A DNA stretch of 64,000 bases from Kitasatospora papulosa (GTDB lineage: Bacteria > Actinomycetota > Actinomycetes > Streptomycetales > Streptomycetaceae), in the NCBI RefSeq assembly GCF_000717245.1, contig NZ_JNYQ01000012.1, positions 124,001 to 188,000 of the forward strand, in the 5' to 3' direction. Below, piece after piece: positions 43,217-50,782 of this stretch; the first letter of the stretch is position 1, and every line of letters begins with the position of its first letter. The notes under the pieces were generated by a model. That model worked only from the letters and a program-made list of their open reading frames with translations, searched no databases and had not been told where the DNA came from. The translations under genes and the position numbers were made by a program.

Positions 43217-43252
43217 GCGTGACGGGCTCGCCCGAAAGGCCGCCCGTCACGC
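43217..43252. terminator. Bidirectional hairpin terminator
   Basis: GCGTGACGGGC (43217-43227) and GCCCGTCACGC (43242-43252) form an 11-bp perfect stem around a 14-base loop, between the convergent ArsR fusion gene and the 75-residue hypothetical gene. Confidence 0.75.
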
Positions 43253-43268
43253 GGGCGCACGGAACCCG

Positions 43269-43496
43269 TCAGCGATCGGAGCCCGTCAGGGTCGGCTGAA
43301 GTTGCCGCACGAGAGCGAAGAACCGGTCCTCGTTGCCCGTCAGACCGGCGCTCCGCAGAGCCTCGTCGGCCTCCTCCATCGGCGAGGCCAGCACGGACAT
43401 GTACAGCGGCGCCACGTCCGGGTCGGCGAGGGCGGCGCGGGTGGCGGCCATCAGACGGATGTACGCCTGAGCCGCGGTGATTTCGGCTTGGTGCAT
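43269..43496 (-). CDS. Small hypothetical protein
   Basis: The 75-residue, mostly helical acidic protein (AQAYIRLMAATRAALADPDVAPLYMSVLASPMEEADEALRSAG) has no motif recognised. It is a single leftward gene ending near the hairpin at 43217-43252. The gene start is ATG at 43496. Function unknown. Confidence 0.55.
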   Translation of the reverse strand: MHQAEITAAQAYIRLMAATRAALADPDVAPLYMSVLASPMEEADEALRSAGLTGNEDRFFALVRQLQPTLTGSDR

Positions 43497-43559
43497 CTCA
43501 GCATCTCCCGGTCAGAGGTGTCGGACCGTCAAGCATTCCTCACGGGTCTGACAGTGAGT

Positions 43560-44042
43560 TCACGAACGGGCCGAGGGCGGCGCCTCGACCTCGAGGAAGC
43601 GCCGTCGCCGCGGTCCGCGGTACGACAGCGCCGTCCAGCCCAGCCGCCGCAGGACGGTGACACACCGGCCCAGTGCCTCCTCCTCGTCGTGCGCCGCTCC
43701 GCTGCCCGGTGGTCCGGCCCACTCGACCCGCACCGAACCCGGGGCCTCACCGTCACACACGCGGTAGCCCGAGGCGACGCGTTCACCGGACGTGCCGACC
43801 GCGGAAGCGGGAATCCCCGCCGCCTCCAGGGCCAACGCCACGGCCCGGAGGGGCCGGTTCAGCTCCCACGGGGCCGGGACGCCTTCGGGATCCGCGAGAT
43901 CCGCACGGGTCAGGCGTCTGATCTGCAGCATCCCCTCGAAGGCGGTCCGCACCTCCGCGGCCCGCACCTCGGCGTCTGCCGGGTTCTCGGGACCGTCGCC
44001 GGTGGCGGGCTCGAACCCTCTCTCCTGCTGCGACGCACTCAC
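43560..44042 (-). CDS. Hypothetical protein
   Basis: The 160-residue protein has an acidic start and a core with VRTAFEGMLQIRRLTRADLADPEG, WELNRPLRAVALALEAAGIPASAVG and VLRRLGWTALSYRGPRRRRFLEVEAP. The Arg-rich end suggests contact with acidic partners. Start at GTG 44042, with no strong ribosome site. I do not recognise the family; it is coded with normal high GC at codon third positions. Confidence 0.5.
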   Translation of the reverse strand: MSASQQERGFEPATGDGPENPADAEVRAAEVRTAFEGMLQIRRLTRADLADPEGVPAPWELNRPLRAVALALEAAGIPASAVGTSGERVASGYRVCDGEAPGSVRVEWAGPPGSGAAHDEEEALGRCVTVLRRLGWTALSYRGPRRRRFLEVEAPPSARS

Positions 44043-44172
44043 GTCCCGTCCCCTTCCTCACCGTGCCGAGTTCCGCGGTCAAGTGTGCGCCCGGCCACTG
44101 ACAGCGGCCGCCCTGTGGCCGTACCGCGCGCCCGTAAACTTGGCCGGTACCGCACAGAGGAGGACCAGGCAC

Positions 44173-45018
44173 GTGCCCGACCACGATCCGACCGCCCCGG
44201 CAGATCTGCGCGCCGACTGCGCCAACTGCTTCGGACTCTGCTGTGTCGCCCTGACGCTGACGGCCTCGGCGGACTTCGCGATCGACAAGGACGCGGGCAC
44301 TCCGTGCCCCAACCTCGCCGACGACTTCCGCTGCGGCATTCATGCCCGGCTGCGCACCGAGGGCTTCACCGGCTGCACCGTGTACGACTGCTTCGGCGCG
44401 GGCCAGAAGGTCTCCCAGGAAACCTACGGGGGGCGGGACTGGCGGTCCGCCCCGGACACGGCGCGCCAGATGTTCCAGGTCTTCCCCGTCATGCGACAGC
44501 TTCACGAACTGCTGCGGTACCTCACCGAGGCGCTCACCCTGCCGGCCGCCGAGCGCCTGTACGCAGACCTCCGCGACGTCCTCGCCACCACCGAACACCT
44601 CACCCGTCTGCCTGCCGGCGAACTGGCGGACCTGGACGTGTCCGCGCACCGGGACAGGGTCGCCTCGCTGCTCCTGCGCGCCGGTGAACTCGAACGCGCC
44701 ACCGTTCGACGGCGCGACACCCGCAGCCGGCGGGGAGCCGATCTCATCGGGGCCTCGCTCAAGGGCGCCGACCTGCGCGGGGCCGAACTCCGCGGGGCCT
44801 ACCTCATCGCCGCCGATCTGCGCGGAGCCGACCTCCGCCGGGCGGAACTCATCGGCGCCGACTTCCGTGACGCGGATCTGTCCGACGCGGATCTCAGCGG
44901 TGCTCTCTTCCTCACGCAGGCCCAGGTGAACGCGGCGAGAGGCAACGCCGCCACGAAGCTGCCGGATTCCCTCACCCGGCCTCCGCACTGGGCGGCGGAC
45001 AGGCCCGGCACCGCCTGA
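44173..45018 (+). CDS. Cys-rich pentapeptide-repeat protein
   Basis: The 281-residue protein has a Cys-rich N-terminal part (about 1-80): CANCFGLCC near 16-24, CPNL, CGIH and CTVYDC. These residues resemble a metal-binding module. A helical region (about 95-165) follows, then pentapeptide repeats of A(D/E)LxG form (ADLIGASLKGADLRGAELRG and on, about 195-255) that build a right-handed beta helix. The GTG start at 44173 is preceded by GAGGAGGA about 9 bases away. Function unknown; related pentapeptide proteins mimic DNA or act as scaffolds. Confidence 0.78.
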   Translation: MPDHDPTAPADLRADCANCFGLCCVALTLTASADFAIDKDAGTPCPNLADDFRCGIHARLRTEGFTGCTVYDCFGAGQKVSQETYGGRDWRSAPDTARQMFQVFPVMRQLHELLRYLTEALTLPAAERLYADLRDVLATTEHLTRLPAGELADLDVSAHRDRVASLLLRAGELERATVRRRDTRSRRGADLIGASLKGADLRGAELRGAYLIAADLRGADLRRAELIGADFRDADLSDADLSGALFLTQAQVNAARGNAATKLPDSLTRPPHWAADRPGTA

Positions 45019-45019
45019 A

Positions 45020-45042
45020 GCCGCCGGACTCCAGCCGGCGGC
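45020..45042 (+). terminator. Hairpin terminator after pentapeptide gene
   Basis: GCCGCCGG (45020-45027) pairs perfectly with CCGGCGGC (45035-45042) around a 7-base loop, starting one base after the stop codon. Confidence 0.7.
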
Positions 45043-45128
45043 AACGGGGGCGACGACCCGGCAACCTTTCGCGTCCCGGCTGCCACTGCAATCCGACCCC
45101 CGCTCAACTCTCCCGGAGGGACGGTCGG

Positions 45129-45959
45129 ATGAGCCGATCAGCCGTGAACAGCACCACCACCCGCAGGCGCTTTCTCCTCGGTGCCGCCGGCGCGCTCACC
45201 GCCGGTGTCGCAGGCACGCTGGGTGCTCCCGGCAGCGCCTCTGCCACCGGGCGAACGCCGACAGCCGCGGGGACCCTCTACATCGCGAGCGACTCCACCG
45301 CGCAGTCGTACAGCTCGGGGTACTACCCGCAGGCCGGCTGGGGCCAGAAACTGTCGTCGTACTTCACCTCCGCCGTCACCGTCGCCAACCGTGCCATCGG
45401 CGGGCGGAGTTCGCGGTCCTTCATCGAGCAGGGCCGGCTGGCCGCGATCCACGCGGTGATCAGGCCCGGCGACTACCTGTTCGTGCAGTTCGGGCACAAC
45501 GACGCCACCGTCGGCAACGCAGAACGGTACACACCGCCCGCCGACTACAAGGAGTACCTGCGCAACGACTACATCCGCGCCACCCGTGCGCTGGGCGCCA
45601 CCCCCGTCGTGGTGACGCCCGTGTCGCGCCGCTCGTACGACGCGTCCACCGGGAAGTTCAACGTCTCCTTCCCCGCCTACGTGGACGCCGCGAAGGCCGT
45701 GGCGCGGGAGGAGAACGCGCCCCTGGTCGACCTCTCGGCGGCCAGCCGCTCCTACCTCGACAGGACAGGGGTGGAGGCGTCCAAGGGGATCTTTCTGTGG
45801 CTGGACGCCGGGCAGTACCCCAATTTCCCCGGCGGCGTGCAGGACAACACCCACTTCCAGGAGCGGGGCGCCGCCGAGATGGCCCGGCTGGTCTCCCGCT
45901 CCGTTGCAGGTCTGGGGCTGCCGCTCTCGGGTGAGGTGGTGCCGACGGCCGCGCGCTGA
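45129..45959 (+). CDS. Tat-exported rhamnogalacturonan acetylesterase-like SGNH hydrolase
   Basis: The 276-residue precursor has a twin-arginine signal (TTTRRRFLLGAAGALTAG, cleavage near residue 40). The SGNH esterase has block I IASDSTAQSYSSGYYPQAGWG near 52, block II RAIGGRSSRSF near 88, block III FVQFGHNDA near 117, and block V DNTHFQERGAAEMA near 240. The Tyr/Gly-rich start after the catalytic Ser is typical of rhamnogalacturonan acetylesterase. It would deacetylate pectic side chains outside the cell and so expose rhamnose-containing chains, a link to the rha operon 3 kb away. CCGGAGGGACGG precedes the ATG. Confidence 0.82.
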   Translation: MSRSAVNSTTTRRRFLLGAAGALTAGVAGTLGAPGSASATGRTPTAAGTLYIASDSTAQSYSSGYYPQAGWGQKLSSYFTSAVTVANRAIGGRSSRSFIEQGRLAAIHAVIRPGDYLFVQFGHNDATVGNAERYTPPADYKEYLRNDYIRATRALGATPVVVTPVSRRSYDASTGKFNVSFPAYVDAAKAVAREENAPLVDLSAASRSYLDRTGVEASKGIFLWLDAGQYPNFPGGVQDNTHFQERGAAEMARLVSRSVAGLGLPLSGEVVPTAAR

Positions 45960-46068
45960 CCGCTCCGCACGGCGGGCGCGGCGGGACGGACGAGACCTCG
46001 GACGCCGGGCGCGCCGGGTGCCCCAGCCGGTCCGCTCCACCGCACGGGCCCCGAGCCTCGGCCCCGTC

Positions 46069-46617
46069 TCACGCCCCGCCCACGCCCGGACCGCCCTCCA
46101 CGCGGACGTCCTCCGAGCCGTCTGCCTCCAGCACCGCCTTGAGACGTTCCAGCGTCGTGCGGATGTTCCGCCGCTGGAACTCGGCGAACGTGTGCCCCCG
46201 CGTCGCGACCCGGTCGAAGGCGTTTGCCACGAAATCGGGCCACGACCGCCGGTTGTCCGTCCAGGTCTCCGTGACACGGGTGAAACCGTCGACCGACTCG
46301 AACCGGTACTCCCACAGTGCGATCGCCCCGGGCAGGAGCGGGCGGCGCGCCCCGATCGCGTGCACACGAAAAGCGAACCGCTCACCCGGATCGGCCGCCG
46401 TCACCGTGCACTTCGTCGTCCACCGGAAGGAGCCCCGCTTGTTGCGCCCCTCGAAAACCATGCCTACATGAGCACCCCGGTGCTCCCCGAGCACCCTCGC
46501 GCCCCTGTTCTCCGGACTCCAGCGTCCCATCGCGGTGGGGTCGCTCAGCTCCCGGTACACGGCCGACGGCGCCATACGGATGAGGATGCTGTCCGAAACG
46601 GACATCGTGCGAGGCAT
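46069..46617 (-). CDS. SRPBCC-family protein
   Basis: The 182-residue protein has SVSDSILIRMAPSAVYRELSDPTAMGRWSPENR at its start, KRGSFRWTTKCTVTAADPGERFAF in the centre and FAEFQRRNIRTTLERLKAVLEA as the long C-terminal helix of the fold. It is a polyketide cyclase/dehydrase-type lipid-transfer fold. The start at ATG 46617 is preceded by GGGAGACCTCTG. The ligand and role are unknown. It is convergent with the SGNH gene. Confidence 0.78.
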   Translation of the reverse strand: MPRTMSVSDSILIRMAPSAVYRELSDPTAMGRWSPENRGARVLGEHRGAHVGMVFEGRNKRGSFRWTTKCTVTAADPGERFAFRVHAIGARRPLLPGAIALWEYRFESVDGFTRVTETWTDNRRSWPDFVANAFDRVATRGHTFAEFQRRNIRTTLERLKAVLEADGSEDVRVEGGPGVGGA

Positions 46618-46771
46618 CAGAGGTCTCCCTGCCCCGGCCGGCCGGGGCGTCTCCCGCAGGCCGGGCGGATCATCTGCGAACGGTTGGCGATACTGGTGCG
46701 TTGGACAGTGTGTCGTACACGCAACACCGTCCAGGACACCGGGCCCGAGCGCGCACATGCCGCCACACCGC

Positions 46772-46805
46772 GCCGTGCCGCACCCCGTCCGGGGCGCGGC
46801 ACGGC
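46772..46805 (-). terminator. Hairpin terminator after reductase gene
   Basis: GCCGTGCCGC (46772-46781) and GCGGCACGGC (46796-46805) are exact complements, with further CCCC/GGGG pairing inside. They start 6 bases beyond the stop of the leftward reductase gene. Strong stem, no T tract. Confidence 0.78.
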
Positions 46806-46810
46806 ACCGG

Positions 46811-47470
46811 TCAGGCGCGCCAGTCGGCGGTGCGCTCGGGGGACGCGTCCGCCAGGGCCTTCGTGATGGTCACGGCGTCACCCCGGTTCCCGTACACCGG
46901 CGTCCCCGGCTGCTGGCGCCAGGACTCGTCGATGCCGCCCGCGTCGACGGTGTCGAAGCCCAGCTCGTCGATCAGGTCACGGACCGCCTGCTTGGCCGCC
47001 GGGTCGTCACCGGCCACCGGAAGGGCCTGCCGTCCAGGCGTGCCCGGCGGGGTGCCCTTGTCCAGGATGTCCTGGGCATACGTCCCGTTGAACGCCTTCA
47101 CCACGGCACGCCCGATCTGCTGCTCGGTCCAGCGGCTCTCCGTCAGCCCGTCCTCGATCGCGGGAATACGTCCGTCACGCTGCTGCGGGTAGTAGTTCCC
47201 GGTGTCGATGACGGCGACGTCGTCCGCCGCTCCGTCGAGAAGGCCCGAGGGGAGGTCAGGGACGGCCTTGAGAGGCACGGTCACCACGACGATCCGGGCC
47301 CCCTTGGCCGCTTCCGACGCCGTGACCGCCGTCGCCCCGGTCTCCTCGGCCAGCGCCTTCAGCGTCTCGGGACCGCGCGAGTTCGCGACGGAGACGTCGT
47401 GACCCAGCGCCGTGAGGCGCCGGACGAGATTGCCGCCGATGTTGCCTGCTCCGATGATGCCGATCTTCAT
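46811..47470 (-). CDS. F420-dependent NADP reductase-like oxidoreductase
   Basis: The 219-residue Rossmann protein has MKIGIIGAGNIGGNLVRRLTALGHDV, an NADPH-binding motif with GxGxxG at residues 7-12, SRGPETL, then VVVTVPLKAVPDL and VVKAFNGTYAQDI. It resembles NADP-oxidoreductase coenzyme F420-dependent proteins (also NAD(P)-binding reductases of the same fold). Streptomycetes use F420, so the role is plausible, but binding of that cofactor is not shown by the sequence. The ATG at 47470 is used, with CGGAAGGTCGGATTC before it. Confidence 0.8.
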   Translation of the reverse strand: MKIGIIGAGNIGGNLVRRLTALGHDVSVANSRGPETLKALAEETGATAVTASEAAKGARIVVVTVPLKAVPDLPSGLLDGAADDVAVIDTGNYYPQQRDGRIPAIEDGLTESRWTEQQIGRAVVKAFNGTYAQDILDKGTPPGTPGRQALPVAGDDPAAKQAVRDLIDELGFDTVDAGGIDESWRQQPGTPVYGNRGDAVTITKALADASPERTADWRA

Positions 47471-47657
47471 GAATCCGACCTTCCGATGCGGAGTTCCTCG
47501 ACTGAAAGGGTCTCGCCGGATCACCAACCCCGGGGGCGCGGACACTATTCCGGGTGCCGAATCGATTCTGTGGCAGTCCGGCGGATGCCGGGGATCCCGG
47601 TGGGCAGGTATGGGTGTGTCAAACGGAACCACAAGGCCCCACCCGGAGGTGGTGTCC

Positions 47658-48209
47658 GTGCTGCACGGCATCGATGTCAGCGCCTATCAGACGGAATTCG
47701 ACACGGACGGTCTGGACTTCGTCTTCGTCAAGGCCACCGAGGGCCGCTCCTACGTCAATCCACGGCTGAGAAGCCAGGTGAAACGCGTCCGGGACGCCGA
47801 GTGCGTCGTCGGCTTCTACCACTTTCTCTGGCCGGGACACGCCAAGGATCAGGCGGAGTACTTCGTGGAGAGGACTCCGGACAAGGAGGGCGACCTCCTC
47901 GCGGTCGACTGGGAGAGGACGGGGGAGGGCACGCGCGCGAGCAGCGCGGACAAGGACCGCTTCATCCGGGAGGTGAAGAGGCTGAGGCCGCATCGCCGCG
48001 TCCTGCTCTACTGCAACCGCTCCTTCTGGGTCGGCCACGACACCAGTTCCTACGTCGGCGACGGGCTCTGGATCGCCGACTACGGCAAAGCGGCCGCACC
48101 GCGGATCGACGCCGACTGGCGTATCCACCAGTACACCGACGACCCCCTCGACAAGAACGTCGCCGACTTCCCGTCACGTGAGGCGCTGCGCGCCTGGGCC
48201 GAGGCCTGA
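47658..48209 (+). CDS. GH25-family lysozyme-like protein
   Basis: The 183-residue GH25 (Chalaropsis-type) domain has HGIDVSAYQTEFDTDGLDFVFVKATEGRSYVNP at its start, VGFYHFLWPGHAKDQAEYF, and VDWERTGEG as the catalytic DxE region. RPHRRVLLYCN and LWIADYG follow. It would hydrolyse peptidoglycan. No signal peptide is present, so export or action is unclear. The start is GTG at 47658, because GGAGG lies 8 bases before it; more upstream in-frame starts would add a non-leader tail. Confidence 0.8.
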   Translation: MLHGIDVSAYQTEFDTDGLDFVFVKATEGRSYVNPRLRSQVKRVRDAECVVGFYHFLWPGHAKDQAEYFVERTPDKEGDLLAVDWERTGEGTRASSADKDRFIREVKRLRPHRRVLLYCNRSFWVGHDTSSYVGDGLWIADYGKAAAPRIDADWRIHQYTDDPLDKNVADFPSREALRAWAEA

Positions 48210-48240
48210 GCCCGGCAGGACAGCCCGGCAGGACAGCCCG
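48210..48240 (+). repeat. 13-bp tandem repeat after lysozyme gene
   Basis: GCCCGGCAGGACA occurs at 48210-48222 and 48223-48235, followed by a partial copy, directly after the stop codon. The rest of the 210-base gap to ctaD holds a GACGGG/CCCGTC pairing and the AAGGAG of ctaD, with no gene. Confidence 0.6.
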
Positions 48241-48419
48241 TGGACGGGTGCCCGGAACGGTGGTGCGCCCGTCAACACGGGCAGTACACCCTTCCGCCAG
48301 TGGAGTGTCCTTTGCCAGCCACTGGTGCAGTGCGCACGGAGATGACCTGCGGTACCGCCGCGGGGAGTCCATCCTGGTCGCCGAGTCAGCAACCGGCCGT
48401 CGACCGAAGGAGTGCCGCA

Positions 48420-49943
48420 GTGACGACGAGGGGTCCCGCAGTATCGGCGGAAGCCGATGACGCCTACCAGGACGAACTGCCTGTACGGCGTCGGCAGCCG
48501 GGCAACGTGGTCATCACGTGGCTGACCACCACCGACCACAAGACGATCGGCACGCTGTATCTGGGCACCTCATTCGCCTTCTTCATGCTCGGGGGTGTCC
48601 TGGCACTCGTCATGCGAGCCGAGCTGGCCCGTCCCGGTACGCAGATCGTCTCGAACGAGCAGTACAACCAGGCCTTCACGATGCACGGCACGATCATGCT
48701 GCTGATGTTCGCGACGCCGCTGTTCGCGGGGTTCGCGAACTGGATCATGCCGCTGCAGATCGGCGCGCCCGACGTCGCGTTCCCGCGGCTGAACATGTTC
48801 GCGTACTGGCTGTACCTCTTCGGCTCGCTGATCGCGGTGGCGGGCTTCCTCACCCCGCAGGGCGCCGCCGACTTCGGCTGGTTCGCCTACTCGCCGCTCA
48901 CCGACGCGGTTCGGTCCCCAGGCGTGGGGGGCGACCTCTGGATCATGGGTCTGGCCTTCTCCGGCTTCGGCACGATCCTCGGTTCGGTCAACTTCATCAC
49001 CACGATCATCTGCATGCGCGCGCCCGGCATGACCATGTTCCGTATGCCGATCTTCACCTGGAACGTCCTGCTGACCGGTGTCCTGGTCCTGCTGGCCTTC
49101 CCGGTTCTGGCGGCGGCACTGCTCGCCCTGGAGGCCGACCGCAAATTCGGTGCGCAGGTGTTCAACGCCTCCAACGGCGGCGCACTGCTCTGGCAGCACC
49201 TCTTCTGGTTCTTCGGCCATCCGGAGGTGTACATCATCGCGCTGCCGTTCTTCGGCATCGTTTCCGAGATCATTCCGGTGTTCAGCCGTAAGCCGATCTT
49301 CGGTTATGTCGGGCTGGTCGCCGCGACGATCGCCATCGCCGGCCTTTCGGTGACGGTGTGGGCGCACCACATGTATGTCACCGGTGGGGTGCTGCTGCCG
49401 TTCTTCTCGTTCATGACGTTCCTCATCGCTGTGCCGACCGGGGTGAAGTTCTTCAACTGGATCGGCACGATGTGGAAGGGTTCGCTGTCCTTCGAGACAC
49501 CGATGCTCTGGTCGGTGGGCTTCCTCGTCACGTTCCTCTTCGGTGGTCTGACCGGCGTGATCCTGGCCTCGCCGCCGCTGGACTTCCACGTCTCCGACTC
49601 GTACTTCGTCGTCGCGCACTTCCACTACGTGGTCTTCGGGACCGTGGTCTTCGCGATGTTCGCCGGATTCCACTTCTGGTGGCCGAAGTTCACCGGCAAG
49701 ATGCTGGACGAGCGGCTCGGGAAGATCACCTTCTGGACGGTCGACGACCCCTGGGGCTACGGCCGCTCGCTCGAATGGGCGACGTCGTGCCCGCCGCCCC
49801 GGCACAACTTCCTGACGCTCCCTCGTATCCGCTCGGAATCGCCGGCCTTCGACCTGCACTACCCCTCGATCCGCGCCCTCGAGGATGCGACGAACCGTCC
49901 TCACGAGTCCGTCACCGTGGCTCCCGGGGACAAGCAGGAATAG
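48420..49943 (+). CDS. ctaD: Cytochrome c oxidase subunit I, orphan copy
   Basis: The 507-residue haem-copper oxidase subunit I has 12 helices. Haem a ligand His lies in FTMHGTIMLLM, CuB His and the cross-linked Tyr in FGHPEVYI, further CuB His in HHMYVTG, and the haem a3 His in VAHFHYV. The proton-channel sequences are largely preserved. Start GTG at 48420 follows AAGGAG. No ctaC, ctaE or qcr gene is next to it, so it is a stand-alone extra copy rather than the main oxidase operon. A replaceable or stress-specific catalytic subunit is inferred. Confidence 0.92.
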   Translation: MTTRGPAVSAEADDAYQDELPVRRRQPGNVVITWLTTTDHKTIGTLYLGTSFAFFMLGGVLALVMRAELARPGTQIVSNEQYNQAFTMHGTIMLLMFATPLFAGFANWIMPLQIGAPDVAFPRLNMFAYWLYLFGSLIAVAGFLTPQGAADFGWFAYSPLTDAVRSPGVGGDLWIMGLAFSGFGTILGSVNFITTIICMRAPGMTMFRMPIFTWNVLLTGVLVLLAFPVLAAALLALEADRKFGAQVFNASNGGALLWQHLFWFFGHPEVYIIALPFFGIVSEIIPVFSRKPIFGYVGLVAATIAIAGLSVTVWAHHMYVTGGVLLPFFSFMTFLIAVPTGVKFFNWIGTMWKGSLSFETPMLWSVGFLVTFLFGGLTGVILASPPLDFHVSDSYFVVAHFHYVVFGTVVFAMFAGFHFWWPKFTGKMLDERLGKITFWTVDDPWGYGRSLEWATSCPPPRHNFLTLPRIRSESPAFDLHYPSIRALEDATNRPHESVTVAPGDKQE

Positions 49944-49978
49944 GCCGCAGACCAACGGTTCGAGGAGAGGAGGACCGC

Positions 49979-50320
49979 ATGGAGCCGGACAAGGAGAGCG
50001 CCCGGGGCCTGGCTCAGGTGGAGGGCTACCTGCTCTGGAACGCCGAGGTCGAGGAGGCCCGCCGGCAGGCCCGAAGTTTCACGGGCTCCCTGCCCTGGCT
50101 GACCACCGCGCAGCGTGAGGACGTCGAGCGCGTCTACGTGGCGGACCGGGTGGAGCTCTGCCGGGACACGCTGACCAGGATCGCCGGACGCGCGGTGGAA
50201 CTCCGGGGCGAGTACACGGAACGGTACGAGCGGCTGAGGGCCCGCTGCGTCGCGCTGTCCGTCCTGACCGTCGCCGGGATGGGCGGTGCCTGCGCCTTCC
50301 TGGCGCTGGTCAGCCGCTGA
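49979..50320 (+). CDS. Small membrane-anchored hypothetical protein
   Basis: The 113-residue protein has a charged helical cytoplasmic part (about 1-85: ARGLAQVEGYLLWNAEVEEARRQARSF and AQREDVERVYVADRVELCRDT) and one C-terminal transmembrane helix (LSVLTVAGMGGACAFLALVS). GAGGAGAGGAGGACC upstream of the ATG is a very strong ribosome site. It lies 35 bases after ctaD and probably shares its transcript; a role with the oxidase is only guessed from this. Confidence 0.68.
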   Translation: MEPDKESARGLAQVEGYLLWNAEVEEARRQARSFTGSLPWLTTAQREDVERVYVADRVELCRDTLTRIAGRAVELRGEYTERYERLRARCVALSVLTVAGMGGACAFLALVSR

Positions 50321-50369
50321 CCCCTGGTTCCTGACCCGTGCACCATGGACCGTCGTCCGGGTGTACGGG

Positions 50370-50747
50370 TCAGTGTCGTACCAGGCAGAACGGATGCCCG
50401 GCGGGATCGGCGAAGACACGCCAGCTCCGGCGACCGTCGCCCTCGTCCAGCACGGTCGCCCCGAGGGCGACCACCTGCTCGTGCGCACGGTCGAGATCGG
50501 GTACCGCGAAGTCCAGGTGGAACTGCTGGGGCTGGGCGGGATCCGGCCACAGCGGAGGGCGGTACTCCGGGACACGCTGGAAGCAGAACACCTGCCCGGC
50601 CGGGGTGTGTACCGTCGCCCAGTCCTCACCGCGTGCCCAGCGTCCGTCCGGCCGGTCGGTCTCCCCGCCCAGCACGGCTGCGTAGAACCTGGCCAGACCG
50701 GCCGGGTCGGCGCAGTCCAGCACGACACACTCCAGTTCGGCGATCAT
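50370..50747 (-). CDS. VOC-family (glyoxalase-like) protein
   Basis: The 125-residue protein has two beta-alpha-beta-beta-beta modules: MIAELECVVLDCADPAGLARFYAAVLGG and QQFHLDFAVPDLDRAHEQVVALGATVLDEGDG, ending with FADPAGHPFCLV. The His near QFHLDF and the conserved DPxGHPFCL ending are typical metal-binding parts of the vicinal oxygen chelate fold. No substrate is assigned. The start at ATG 50747 is chosen; upstream in-frame ATG 50756 adds three residues. Confidence 0.82.
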   Translation of the reverse strand: MIAELECVVLDCADPAGLARFYAAVLGGETDRPDGRWARGEDWATVHTPAGQVFCFQRVPEYRPPLWPDPAQPQQFHLDFAVPDLDRAHEQVVALGATVLDEGDGRRSWRVFADPAGHPFCLVRH

Positions 50748-50782
50748 GAACCGCATCCTAGGGGCCGGTCCGCGACAGGCGC

